Source: Setophaga petechia
Taxonomy: Eukaryota; Chordata; Aves; Passeriformes; Parulidae
Direction: 5' to 3'
DNA: 64,000 bases
NCBI GenBank assembly: GCA_024362935.1
Contig: JANCRA010000005.1
Span: 24,636,235-24,700,234, forward strand
The notes beneath the pieces are model-generated. The model did no database searches and was not told the origin of the DNA. It was given only the letters and a program-made list of their open reading frames with translations. Of the stretch, positions 12,001 to 24,060 are shown piece after piece. Position 1 is the stretch's first letter, and each line of letters begins with the position of its first letter. A program made the translations under genes and the position numbers.

Positions 12001-15000
12001 GGAAACACCAACTAAATGTTTCAGAGTCTCACCATTTAACAAACCCAAAGTGACACTTATTAGGAAAAACTGTCTCTGTGAAGGCAAAAGCAGCCTCAGC
12101 CCATGTTTGCTCGGAATGGGCTAGATCGTACTAAGAATGTAGTCAAATCCTATTCAGATCATCCGGAAAGTGAGGGATGTTAGGCATTACTCTGTCATCC
12201 CCATGAAACTAGCACACATTTTAGTATGACTGACTTTCTTCAATTTAAAACAACCTCCAAGTCCAGAGGAGGAGGATGACAGCAGGGCTTCTCCAGCATG
12301 CCAGTGGGGTAAGTTTGCCTTGCCCTGTTGGCATTGCAGCCCAACCAATTCAGGTGGTGCTAATGAGTTCTTCCTATAAATGAAAACAAAAATATCTCCT
12401 TTAATTTAGATTTGAACTATTTGTGAAAGTAGATTTGGGCGCTTAGCTTCAATCATGTAGGAGCTGTCTTCATTTAATGACCCATAAATGAGCATTTCCC
12501 ACTGCTCAGCCAGTCTCTATCCCAGCATCAGTAGCATGGAGCTGGGTTATCAAACCTAGTCTGCAAGACAAGGCAAGCAGAGTGGATTATAAATACAGGA
12601 GGTGAAAATAAGTTTAAGAAATGTATCATTTTAGGTGGGTGTATCAAAAGAGACTAGTTGCCAATTAGCACTCTGTCATGGCTGGGACATAAATAGTCCA
12701 GAGCTGTAGTTAAACAGTGGAGTTCAAGTCATGAACTCACAGGTCTAAACATCAGGAATACAGGTTAGCTGATGACACCAAAAGAGAGGGGGGTAAGTCA
12801 TTGGGATCTGCAGAAGAGTCTAAATAACATCTGAAGGCAGTCCCTCAGGGATGGGATTTTCAGTGCTCCCTGACTTTCCTCTGGCCACAGAGAAAATGTT
12901 ATCAGGCTGAGCAGTAAATATCCATTAGTTTTCTCTGTGTACTTGAAATGAAAACAGGCAAACATTTTTTGAAGTGTAACACTTCTGTCTGTTCTGGGAC
13001 CTTCTTTGGTTGTCAACTCTGAGACAGAAAAGGTCTCCCCTGAAGGTGTATTCAGTCCCTGTGACAATAAGGGTTGTAGTAGTGCACAAATACTGCAAAG
13101 CAGTAGAATAACTCTGTCTCAAGTGAGATGTGTAGAATTCAGCCGTGCTAAAGGGGGGAAAATTCTACTGCAGACTTGCAAATTGCCACACAGGCAAAAA
13201 GATCAATTTTCTGGCCAACAAAAATATGATCAAATACCTTGTCTAAAGCAATGGAAACCAAACCTCACTCCTTACTAAAATGCCTTATAAGCCTATGTGA
13301 GAGCTTTTGTCAGAAAATGCTGATTCAACCAAACCAAATTGTTTTGCTGAAATGTCTTCATTTTGATGAAAAGTCACCACAGGCACCACCTTGAGTAAAG
13401 ACTCGCCTTCTCTGCTCTTACTTAGCCCCTCTGTCCTAGGATTCGAAGATCCTTGTCTCTTTCTGCGGGAAAGCCTGGAAATGTTATCCTTCAACCAAAG
13501 TTTCACAGTGTTTTGGTTTTGGACATGGAATTTCAGAGCTGTTATGAGCTGTCCTCCACTCCCTCACTAACAATGCTGAGCAAAGAGACGCAAGGAGGAT
13601 AGGCTACAGTCTTTCTTTGCTAAAGATAGGCAGTAGAGCATTCCCTGTCTCACATCACCTTCTCTCATTTGAAGCAAGGGCTGGTAAATGAGACTTTCAA
13701 GAAGAGAATTAACAACTTCAGCAGTTTCACAAGTTCTGCTGATAACAGGAGAACCTGCTAGCCAAAGGTTGTTTTTACTACCCACACCTTAGCACTAGTC
13801 CTTGCCATCTCATGCATCTCTTGTGTTTACTTTCACATTCATCCCAAAGGAGTATCCTGTTCAAGAGGCTGGGATACTTCACCTTTTTGTGCAGGCATGA
13901 CTACAGTAAGCATCATTTGGTCCTAAATATTGTTAAAACAGTAATTTTCTGGGGATTCTGATTCTGGCCTCCTTCCCACTTCATTTCCCTTTCTAGCCTT
14001 TTTGAAGTCTCACCACATGGATTAAGTAGAAAGAATCTATGTTTGGACCACATTTTGAGGACAAGAGGCACAATTGTCATTCTAACAGCCATAGTGATTC
14101 TCAGGGATCTGTAAAAGACTATCCAGACCTCATATGAGCTGAGCTTGCATAAAGACTTAAGAAAGTCATACAAAAGCTTTGGCAAGTCTCTAGATTAAGA
14201 GCCACAACTCCCTTCCTCTTACTTAGGTGTCATCATTAGGAAAGAAGGGCCTCATTTGTGCAGGATGGCTTTTCTTGGAAGAAGTTGTCGTTCTGCATAG
14301 TCCTTGCTATGTTTCATTGTTGGCAGATGATAGCACAGAGGTCTACATGTCAGAAAACATTTCCTGTTTATGTATCAGTCTGGTCAATTAAAATTCAATT
14401 ATACATTCATGTGACATGTTTTTTTCAGGCTTTTTTCAAGTGCTAAGTGCCAATGTAGTGTCAGATTAGTCAGCTCCTGAGTCCCTTGAGAGATTAAGAA
14501 TCTACTGCAGCTGCTGGCTAGAGAAATTACTTATTTTACATTAAAATGATAGCAGTTTATGCTTTTAGTGTTCATTGCCCAAGGTCCAAACCCTTGAAAT
14601 GGTTCAGCAAATCCACCTGCAAACTCTTCAGGAGTCCTTGAATTAAAAATAAAATGTATAAATAATATTCTCTTATCTGACTGCAGTGTCAATTCATAGG
14701 ATTTTCACTCCATGATATTCCCAAGGAAACTGCTGGCAGAGTAAAGGATAGACTAAGAGGGCCTTAGGTATACGCACAAGCACACAGGTGCAGACTAGGC
14801 CTCTGAGCTCTGATGTTACATCTTAATCACCGGCCACTGTCTCTGCTAGTGTTCTGACTGAAGAAAAACACTCTTGATCTCAGTCTCCCCTAGAGACTAT
14901 GTAATATTATTTACGTTCAGGTGGATTGCTGCAACAGTAGTTCCTGTGAGAAACTGCTTCTGCAGATGGGTGGTTTTGTACTCCCTGGTAGGGAGTGTCA

Positions 15001-18000
15001 GCAGGGGAGAGGAGATATGGAGAAGAGTTGCATGGGAGGATGTGGGGTTCTGAAATCTCATACTATAAACAAGTGCTCTTCTCATTTTCTCCCCTCCCTT
15101 CCAGAAAACAAGATTTTAGTGGCTCAGCATCCTTTGCTCATTGTAACTAACCAAACTGCAACTCTAGTTTGCAACTACACATACAATGGGACAGGGAAGG
15201 AATTTCGAGCTTCGCTACACAAAGGAACGGACTGTTCAGTTGAAGTTTGCTCTATTTCATGGAACGTGACCAAAATTAGGGGCAATTCAACTAAAGAATT
15301 CAACTGCCAGGGGGATCATGATAAAGACAAAGTCATCTTCAATCTTTGGAACATGAATGCCAACCAAACTGACATCTACTTCTGCAAAATTGAGGTCATG
15401 TATCCACCCCCATACGTCTACAACGAGAAGAGCAACGGGACTGTCATTCATGTGAAAGGTAAGCTGAGAAACCTCTGTAGGCCAGTATCCTCCCTATACA
15501 CACTCCCTACATAATGGCTGGAGGCAGTTTGTTGCCTTAAAAAAAAAAAAGTTGGATTGCCTGGTAAAACTACATTCTTGCTCTGGACTTCCTGAAGAAG
15601 AGAACTTGAAATGATGATTAATAAAAATGACACATCGGAACAAGCAATAAATAAGCAGAGATTGATGTTTTTAATTTCATATACTTAAAGTTTTCTTTGC
15701 TCTTTCCTTAAAGAGACACCCATCCAAATACAAGAGCCTCAGTCTACAATTCCTTTGTGGATTCTGGCAACAGTGACTGGAATTCTTGCACTCTACAGTA
15801 TGCTAATAACAGCAGGTTTTTTTAACTATTGGGTAAGAAACTTGTATTTTCCTTTGCTCTGTATGCTCTAGTAGTTCATTTCTCAGGCTATACTTGCCAT
15901 GTTTACCACTAACTCACTGATACCCCTTCAGTACAGGATGACAGTGTTTCTTCATCCCAGCTATGTATGCACACCCATGGTGTACCCCGAAAGAGCTGAA
16001 ACACCAGATGCTCTCCAGGTGGGTCGTCAGGCCTCTGCAGTAGAGTCCTACAGCAGATTGTAATGCCACAGTGTTGGCAGTGCCCTGCACACCAGCAATA
16101 CTGGGACACCTCTGCCAGCTGAACCCATCAGGGAAATCTAGAACTACAAGCATTTCTGGCAAAACCCTATGAGACTATACTGACAGGAGCTCACCTACAA
16201 TAAAACAATCTATAGGTAGCCCTCAGCCCAGGACCATCTGCACTGGTGTCTTGTGCCTTTGAGCAAGACTATTTCTGGCAGCTTGGCTTACAAGTAGGAG
16301 TAGGAGTAGGAGGAGTAGGAGCACCTGGATCTCAGTAGTCTCTTGTCTGTACATCAACAGTAAGAAAGCTGAGACAGCCTTATGGCTCATAATTTTTGTT
16401 TTTTAAACTCTCTGGAGAGTTGACTGGCCCAAGTTGCATCTAGTTCTCCTCCTGGCATGATACAGGGGCAGCAGAAGGACATTTTCCTTGACAAGTCTTA
16501 GGACTGTGATCTTCAGAGCCAATTTACACTACTTACTCCATGTGAGAAAGATTTGAACATATAGAACTCAATTCCTTGCACTCTGACTTTCCCCTCTATT
16601 TTTGTTGTTAAATAGCAATTTTCAACACAACGATTATGAGGTAGCCTGTATAAAGGGTCCAGAGTCCCTGCCAGGTTAAATGTTGCATGTATACAGAAAG
16701 CCACTGTCACTGCTAGCTGAAGCTTAAGATCTGCTAAGTGTTTCACAAAAGGACACTTTCTCAATCTGTGGCAATTTCTAATGGAAAACAATCAAAGGAG
16801 GCACTGCCGCAGGAAAATGGAAAGGCCAGTTAAGTGTGCCCTATTGTAGAGGCTGACTGAGGAGAGCTGAGAGGATTACTAGAGCAGCTGCTGGTGTTAC
16901 AGTGCTGTGCTGCAGATGAGATGCTATAGCTTCAAATCCATCATTTACAATCTGAACCATTTTCTCTGTGCTTTATTCATTAGCTACCTAATGGCTTCAC
17001 ACTTTGCCACTAACATGTCTGTCCCCAACAGGGGTGACAAGGCTGTATTGCCATGTGTGCTGTTTGCTGCATCATTTTTTACCTGTTGCTATTACTGCTG
17101 GTAGTATTTTTCAGATAATATGTATTCTGATTGTGGATGTATTTAGAGTCTTGTTGAATGTAAATACAGCTGCCAAGAAGACACTGTGAATTGTAAAAAA
17201 AGTTCCTAATTGTGGTACTCGACAGACATGGCAAGCCTGATCAGTTCCTGAAAGCAGCTAAAGATTTGTCTATTTTCATACAGTTTTGCCTTCCCTGAAG
17301 GAAAACTGCTTTCCATTGCAAACGTAGCTGTCTTTCATCCTGTAACAGCCCAACAATCACTCATGCTAGCAAAATGTCTTTCTCCCATGCAAAAATACCT
17401 CCTAGGTGAATCAGAAATCCTGTATTATGGAGATGAACACAGAGATAAAGCTTTGTATCTAATGCTCTACATGCACTGACTGCATTACATGGCTTAAGCA
17501 GTAAGTAACTCACATTCAACCCTTTGCATATATATAACATTAATGTTAAAAAGCTTAAAATATTTCATAGTAACTGCCCCACTCTGCACATACAACATAA
17601 TTCATCCATTAGATTTTCTAATGCAAACCTCTTCCCATTCCACAGCATCATATGTATGTATACTGCAGCATATGCAAATATTTCTGTACATGGGAAGGAA
17701 ATTTCAGTAAAAAGGAGATCCCAAAAGAGGGTATGATCACTATGAAGGAAAAAGCATGGAAGCACTTTACTTACCCCTGATCAACAAAGCCTTAAGCTAT
17801 GTAAAAAACACCAAGCTTCTGCACAGCCTGCAGCAGTCAGAGGCTGAAATGCTGCTGTAGCCACATATTTCCTCTGTGATTTTAGGCAAATTATTTCACC
17901 TGTCTTCTGCTACTCTTACTTCTAAAAGAGCCAATTCTTCCCTTGTCTCACAGGGGCATTATAAGCAGGAATCCAACAGACGAAATAAGATTTTTGAGGC

Positions 18001-18671
18001 CCAGATTAGGAGACATAAAAGATTAACATCAGCTCTGATTCTTTCACTCCTTGAAGGAAGGTTCAGAACAACATATGCATTGTGTCTTACTGCTGCAAAT
18101 AATAGTAAAACCATAGTCTGGGCTGATTTTTCATGCTCTTATTCTGTTTGAGTTAAGCTAATTTCTCTCTACTTCCTAATAAATGAGGACAGCCTTCACA
18201 GCTCAAACGCTGTTGTTTCTGCTGAATCATTCCACAGACGAGAGAGGCAAGATGATGGTAAGAGGCATCAGTTTGTATCCTTGGTGTGTAGCATTCCTTT
18301 ACCTGAAGAATTAACACTGCTAATCTCCCACCAGATAAACTGGAGACTTACTTTTAGGTTGGGCAAATTCCATAGATTATTTGATGAGAACATGTGTTCT
18401 ATTTCTTTTGTAGATGTATTTAAACCTGAGGCTGCATTACAAATATGCATGCTTCCCTGGACAGGGACCTAGGCCCAGAACTGTCAGCAGCTAACATGAG
18501 AGTTTTCACAGTTGTCTTCCCCCTTTCCCACAGCAGAAATCCAAGAAGTGTATGTACCATCAGAGCGACTACATGAACATGACCCCCCGGCACCCTCCAT
18601 ACAAGAACAAAGGCTACCCCTCCTATGCACCAACGCGGGACTACACTGCCTATCGGTCCTGGCAGCCCTGA
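9004..18671 (+). CDS. CD28: CD28 T-cell co-stimulatory receptor, four coding exons, 221 aa
   Basis: Spliced CDS joining 9004-9058, 15105-15458, 15714-15832 and 18534-18671; all junctions have GT/AG and the frame is continuous. CD28 is a type I membrane receptor of T cells that binds CD80/CD86 and supplies the second activation signal. Residues 1-18 are a hydrophobic signal peptide. The V-type Ig domain (about 19-136) has the paired cysteines C41/C112 and C67/C86 and the ligand-binding MYPPPY at 117-122. The transmembrane segment is about 151-173, keeping a Y164-x4-T169 motif. The tail has YMNM at 189-192 (PI3K p85/Grb2 site in the family) and SYAP at 206-209 where mammals have PYAP. Seven N-glycosylation sequons are present (N34, N42, N46, N72, N79, N105, N129). 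Odd points: no cysteine in the stalk, and an extra C62. The start ATG has A at -3. Introns are 6046, 255 and 2701 bp. CTLA4 lies downstream in the same orientation. Confidence 0.97.
9059..15104 (+). other. CD28: CD28 intron 1
   Basis: Intron of 6046 bp between the signal peptide and Ig exons. It has GT/AG ends, and CTCATTTTCTCCCCTCCCTTCCAG is a strong acceptor tract. I see no exon, interspersed repeat with clear identity or RNA gene inside. Open frames here are short and show no recognisable domain. Confidence 0.85.
15105..15458 (+). CDS. CD28: CD28 coding exon 2 (V-type Ig domain)
   Basis: Codes residues 19-136. The acceptor is CCCTTCCAG|AAAAC and the donor is AAAG|GTAAGC at 15459. It contains LVCNY (C41), EVC (C67), FNC (C86) and DIYFC (C112), then EVMYPPPYVYNEKSNGT. 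This covers the whole V domain, including the CC' and FG loops. C62, in the GTDCSVEVC segment, is an additional cysteine outside the two canonical pairs. Both ends are in phase 1. Confidence 0.97.
15714..15832 (+). CDS. CD28: CD28 coding exon 3 (stalk and transmembrane segment)
   Basis: Codes residues 137-176. The acceptor is CTTAAAG|AGACACC and the donor is TGG|GTAAGA at 15833. The stalk (about 137-150, ETPIQIQEPQSTIP) has no cysteine, unlike mammalian CD28, whose stalk cysteine forms the interchain disulfide. The hydrophobic stretch starting LWILATVTGILALYSMLITA crosses the membrane and ends FFNYW. The exon is 119 nt, entering in phase 1 and leaving in phase 0, so skipping it shifts the frame. 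Confidence 0.95.
15833..18533 (+). other. CD28: CD28 intron 3
   Basis: Intron of 2701 bp between the transmembrane and tail exons. It holds a short (GTAGGA)n tract at 16293-16320 and otherwise unremarkable AT-rich sequence. No additional exon is recognised. Confidence 0.85.
16293..16320. repeat. (GTAGGA)n short tandem repeat in CD28 intron 3
   Basis: GTAGGAGTAGGAGTAGGAGG, then another GTAGGA; a hexamer tract with one 3-nt interruption. Confidence 0.85.
18534..18671 (+). CDS. CD28: CD28 coding exon 4 (cytoplasmic tail)
   Basis: Codes residues 177-221 and the TGA stop at 18669. The tail begins QKSKKC, contains SDYMNMTPRHPP and ends SYAPTRDYTAYRSWQP. YMNM is the conserved phosphotyrosine site. 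The start could be 18534 or 18537 because the acceptor reads CCCACAGCAG (NAGNAG); both choices keep the frame and differ by one glutamine. 18534 is chosen because the upstream AG has the better pyrimidine tract and retains Q177, which I believe chicken CD28 also has. C182, a few residues inside the membrane, is a possible lipidation site (inference). Confidence 0.95.
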   Translation, partial: QKSKKCMYHQSDYMNMTPRHPPYKNKGYPSYAPTRDYTAYRSWQP

Positions 18672-19850
18672 TCCCACAGCAGCCTCGTGTGCTTCTGGGC
18701 AGACACGTGCTCTGGGGCATGGAAGGAAGGACAGCCTCTCACCTTTTCACTGTCTTTGTTGGTATCGATTACAGACACCTACACCTAGCAGAGTTAACTA
18801 AACTCTGATCTATTAAAAGAAAATCCAGATCAACAAGCCAATATAAAAAGGGGGGGTGGAAAGGGGGAAGTAAAAAAAAGAATTTTTCTCCATGATGGCT
18901 CAAAATGAGGCCCAGCTCGTGTTGAGGGTTGTCAGTGGATAAGACGGAAAGATAGCATCTGACCTCAGAGCTGGTTTCTTCCTAATGGTTGTGGTTTTGC
19001 TCAGCTGTTGGAAGAAGCAGAACTTCTGATCTTTTCCAATTACTACTACCTTAGATTTAACCTTTAATTTCCTTCCCTGTATTGCTACTGTTAAACTTGG
19101 AAAAATGTAAAAACTAGTATTTTTTTCTCTGTAAGACGAAGACACAGTTTGAAGTTCAAAACACATGCTTAAAAGAAAGAGGAAAAGGTCAGTCAGAAGG
19201 CATCCAAGCTATTACACTATGGAGCAAATGATCTGCCAGGACAAATGAAGCTAATAGAAAAATAGTAAGCCTTCAATATGTGAGTCCTTAGGCTGGACAC
19301 CTTGTAAATGTTCATAAGGCCATCTGCAGTCATGACCAAGCAACTCCACAGACCGAAAGAGCAAGCAACCTGAAGACAAAATCAAGACAAGTAGGAGAGG
19401 AAGAAAGATGTCTTCATCATGAACAACCCCATTTCTTTTTTGTTTGCCTTCTGCATCTAGGGAATGCAAAGTCATATATGAAGCATTAGAAACAGAGAGC
19501 TCAGATTTTGAGAAGATTTTTACTTTATTTTTTAATTTGAGATTTCAGAAGGTATTCTCCTGAGTCCTCCTGAAAATTCATGGACATCTTCTGGCACCTA
19601 GGTTGTACCAGAGCTCTTCCAAAAATCTGGATCAAGTTATGAGTAACTAAAGACCACTTAAATTTTTTTCCCATAAGTATCTGGTTTTTGGGGTGTGCGA
19701 GGATTCTTCATTCTCAGCATTGTAAATTGGACATGCAAGTTCTCAGACATCTTCAGGGTCTGCTCTGGGCACTTTGAGGAACTTCGTGTTATCTGGAGGT
19801 TGCTTTTCTCTCTAAAGATGTTCTTCACGGCTGCTCCATGCCAGAGCAGG

Positions 19851-19942
19851 ACAAAGTCATTGGCAAAACATGATCCATTCTTTCAATCTAGTATAGACAA
19901 AGTCATTGGCAAAACATGATCCATTCTTTCAATCTAGTATAT
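19851..19942. repeat. 46-bp tandem duplication in CD28 3' UTR
   Basis: Two adjacent copies (19851-19896 and 19897-19942) agree at every position except the last base (G against T). The unit begins ACAAAGTCATTGGC and ends TCTAGTATA. Confidence 0.95.
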
Positions 19943-20025
19943 TTACAATAACAGGACATCCTAAATTGTAAATGGGGTTGCTTTGGCATAAAATGCCTTT
20001 TCATACTGAGGATACAATGTTTATA

Positions 20026-20045
20026 AATAAAGACTGCTGAATAAA
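20026..20045 (+). terminator. CD28: Tandem AATAAA poly(A) signals, CD28
   Basis: AATAAA occurs at 20026-20031 and again at 20040-20045, with a third at 20076-20081. The cluster lies about 1.36 kb after the CD28 stop codon and is the most plausible end of its transcript. The exact cleavage site cannot be read from sequence. Confidence 0.55.
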
Positions 20046-20099
20046 CAATTTAAAAAAAACACATTCCCATCTTGAAATAAAATTTGGATTGTACAACAT

Positions 20100-23000
20100 T
20101 TAATTTCCTTCAAGCTAGGATAAGAATATTCTTTCTCTCTTTGAGGAGGCAGGGCGAAAGTAGAGATGTGGAAGCATGACAACAATCTACTTTGATGTCT
20201 TAAGCCAAGAAAACAACTTTGGCACTTTCAAATTGGAAGGTTTTTTTAAAATTTGCTGACTGGGCCTCAAATCTTCCACTCTGACTCTTATATCACCATG
20301 AAGCATGCTCCTGGAGGGTGCTGTGCCACCTCTGAGCAGCAGTGAGGTGCCCCCTGCCCCAGCCAGGGATAGCAGCATCCCAATGGCAATGGTAAACAAA
20401 GCCCAAGAGGCACTGCTGGGTCTTCAGCTTGAGAATCCAGTCATGAACCTGGCAGGCCCTGAGAGCCTTGGTCTGGTTCAGTTCAGCAAACACAAAAGCT
20501 TATGATTGAACCAAAGAACTTCAAAACAAAGTCTGATTTATTTATTCTCCTTTCTCCTCACCACATTCACAAACACTCCAAGGCTGACATTTTTCCACAT
20601 ACAATTTTTTCGCTGCACCTTTGTACTGCAGCTGAGGCAGCTAGGAGCACATGCACAGAGCAGAGGGGAGGGAGCCAGGCACATTGGCATCACTGCATGG
20701 TCCCAGCCTGGCCCTCCTTGCTGGCACTGACAGAGGGATGCTAATGCCTTGCCACCTCCCTCCTTACTTGGAGGGGAGATATGAGTGATCCTGTGCTGGG
20801 GCACCCAGCCACTTCCAGCAGAGAGCAGCAGGCTGAGCACAGCTCTCTGTCAGGGTATGGCACTGTCTTGCCAATTTCCAGGCTGTCACTGTGTGGCACA
20901 ATGACATGCATGATCACATGGAAAACCACAACTTCTAGTACAAGTATAAGGTGAGATGGCAAATGTGTATCAAACCCACAAAACAGAATGGATGTTCATT
21001 GCATAAACTGCATATATACATATTTAGGTATAGATGCATCTATTTCATTGCATATATATTCCCTAGAGTTTTATTTTACTTTTGGCAATCTCCTTTTAAA
21101 ATTATTAAATAGATACAGTAAATTAAATCTTGAATGAATGTATTAGGCCTGAGGCTAGTCAGAGGAAACTATTGCTTTCTAAAACAAATATTGGTATAAT
21201 TTGCTTTCCTTCCCCTAACACTTTTGTACTTTCCATATTTAAAAAAATACTGGTAGCTCCCAGGACATGATACTGGAAAATAAGACCTGGAACATCTGCA
21301 ACAAGTATTAATTCATTCAATTGACCAAAAAGGAAGGGAGATACAGGGAAATATCCTAACATGAACAAATGAGGAGAATCAGGACACGAGAAATCCCAGC
21401 ACTGTGTTAAAATGGACATTGTTGTTATATCGAAGCTCTACAGGGACATTAATTGCAGACTGTTGGAGATGGGATACCAGTAAATTGCTTTTATCCACCA
21501 CTGTAAAAGATGAAAATAAAGTGTTTGCAGAGAAGCACGCCAGTGAAGCCTGGAGTCTGCATATGTGGATCAGCATAGTTGACAAGCAGCAATCCTAATT
21601 TATTCCATCTGGTTTTAGGCAATGCATAACATGCCAGGACAGTCCTGTCCCTCCCTGGCCCTGCCTTTGGGGTCTATATGCTGTTTATGGGATGATGTAA
21701 AAAGAAACCTCCCTCTGCTGCAGCTCTGACCTTGGAAACTCTGCCTCATGGAGGGCAGAAGTAAATCAATAGGGTTTTCTGCCTTACACACAGGTTTAAA
21801 TTCAAATGCAAATATAATCCTGCCAAAGAGTGATTTAATTTTTCATCCTCCTTTCTGCCACTTTTGGGTGTCAGTGTCAAACGAACATCTGATCTGCAGT
21901 CATCATATCTGAACAGCAATCAACATATGTTGCAAGGGGTCAACCAAGGGTTGTGCAGCTCCAGCCCCCTGCATGCTGATTCCTGTTCTGCACGTCTCCA
22001 GCACAGCACAGTACAACAGCCTGCCTCTTCTTTCCTTCCAGGAACCAAAGCCCTGGAAGACTAATGCCAAGAAGGTAGCTTGTGTTTTCTCTGCAGTCTT
22101 GAACCTTCCCCATTGTGGTGGTCGGCTTACTAAAGCCAAAAGTCTTGGATGTTCCTTCTAGTCTGAATATTCCAAATTCCAGTATCAACCCCCTGTATAA
22201 CATTTTCCCCAAATGCCTCTTATTTCTTTTGTAGCTATAAATGTGAATCCTGCATCTCTGCCAAACAATATCATATCTTCCTTCTTTGTGCATCATCTTT
22301 TCCCTTTCGTTGCTATTCCAGACTCAGCCGTTGAGGAATCCATCCTATTTGTTAATCTCTAACACCACTGAGTCTTCCACGTGTACTCCTTCCTGACTGG
22401 TTACTTGCTTCACAAAGACTGTCTTGTATGCCACATTCCTCCTCAGCTTGGGATAGGGAGTTGCCATAGGAGATTGAAGCCATGTGGTGATTGGATAGCT
22501 ACATGCTTTCTGCTTGAAGGATTTGGAGAGTCTTTCATCCCTTTGATTTTTCCCATCATCTTCAGATTTTCAGTTGTGCCAAACAGCCACGTGGGAATCC
22601 CACACACCACATGCTTCCCACGGTGCATTTAATTTCTGTACATTTCATTTCCTGTGCATAGCAGGCTCTTGGCTATGGCCAAGTTCATTATGCCTGCAGA
22701 CATGCTCTGACAGCAGAACCAACTTTGGCTACTGATGGTTTGTTTGACTAATAAAAACATGGTACAAAAAGCTTGAGTTTTAAGAGCACACAGGCAAAGG
22801 CTTCAGTGCTAAAGATCAAATCTTTCCACTCAGCAAGGCTTTTGCTGTGTGACTGGAAAATGCGTTATGCAAGATGAATCACAGGCCAAGACATAATTTT
22901 GTTAGTCACTCTTACTAACCAGAAAACAGGTTAGGGTGTTGAGAACAGGATCAGCTTTGTTAAGGTTCAGTAAAGACTGGGAAAGGCTGAAAACAGCATT

Positions 23001-23850
23001 AAGCAGTAATTTGTAGCCAAAGTCAGTATGTTTAAGTGGCTGTGAGAAGGAAACAAGCTGCCTATCTTGATGCAAATGGATTGTTCTTCCCAATTAGGTG
23101 CTTTTGTTAGAGCATCACATTACAGTATGCTACTATTCCAGCCTCGAGGGCATGCAGATAGTATGATGTGGCCAATTTGGCTAACAGAGTATTAGGAGGC
23201 TGCCAATTTCATATTAACCCATTTGCAAAGAAACAAAAAATTGAATGATCTCAAATTCGTGGTGGGTTTTTTGTTTGTTTGCTTTTTTCTTTTTCTTACC
23301 AGATCTTCAGAATCAAGGCACTGGTTCTTACTTCCTGACACTCCTGCTGCTCCTGCTGTTGTTGTTTTATTAAAAATTAAATGTAACTTTAGGTCACATA
23401 AATTTACCAGGACCACTTCAGTTTCATTCATCTGACGATTGAAATGATGAGGAATTTTCAAACGTCATAGTTTTCATGGCCGTTGTATCATTATGGGGCT
23501 ACATCATTCCTTCTCCTTATTGTCTTCTTACTCCTTCAAGGGAACTATTCTGGATTGGTTGAAATGTTCTCATGGGTTAGAACAAATCTAGTTTTTCAGA
23601 CAGGAAAGATTACTACCTAACCAGCAAAATAAAAAATGCAAGCAAGCAATTTATGACAGTTCTGTGGAAATTAACACAGTGGTTTCAATCTGGTCGGAGG
23701 ATCAAATAGCCAAAATTTTTATAATATTATTTTCCTCTAAAATAAAGAAGCTTAATAAATTATATACTAAAGTACCTTAAAAGACAAGAGATCAGGTTGC
23801 GAAATTAAGAAATCAAAGGCAGGAAATGCCCGAAGGAAGCTTTCCTCTCC
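20100..23850. other. Intergenic region after CD28
   Basis: No supported gene. The open frames are under 120 codons and show no domain; no repeat family is recognised. Confidence 0.65.
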
Positions 23851-23859
23851 AGCCTCCCT

Positions 23860-24060
23860 TCTGCCCCCTCGTGTGACCGGAGCGGCTCTCTAAGCTCGCT
23901 CATTTCCCCTGCTCAGCCGAGCCCCCCCGGAGCGGGGCCGGCCCCGCTCCCTCGCAGCGGCAGGGAGGCTCCGGGGAGGGCCGGAGCAGCCGCTCAGCGG
24001 CGACAGATGCCGACAGCAGCTCGAGCCCTTCACATGGGAGGGCTGCAGCAGGGCGCAACT
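23860..24060. promoter_or_regulatory. CpG-rich segment, possible promoter or enhancer
   Basis: A sharp rise in G+C and CpG within AT-rich surroundings, with SP1-like GGGGCCGG and CCGGAGCGG blocks. It is followed (24060-24200) by a segment dense in homeodomain-type TAAT/ATTA motifs. No gene in the window starts here, so it is either the promoter of an unannotated transcript or a regulatory element. Confidence 0.5.

Larger units (their letters stand above)
18672..20060 (+). other. CD28: CD28 3' untranslated region (probable)
   Basis: Sequence after the CD28 stop up to a cluster of poly(A) signals at 20026 and 20040. The end is inferred, not observed. It contains G-rich runs near 18849-18868 and a perfect 46-bp tandem duplication at 19851-19942. 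One alternative frame of exon 4 remains open into this region, to 18808. Confidence 0.6.

Noticed and set aside
14921..15104. Extension of CD28 exon 2 into intron 1 by the open reading frame
   Set aside because: The acceptor at 15103-15104 is strong and the phase-1 join reproduces the expected mature N-terminus ENKILVAQ.
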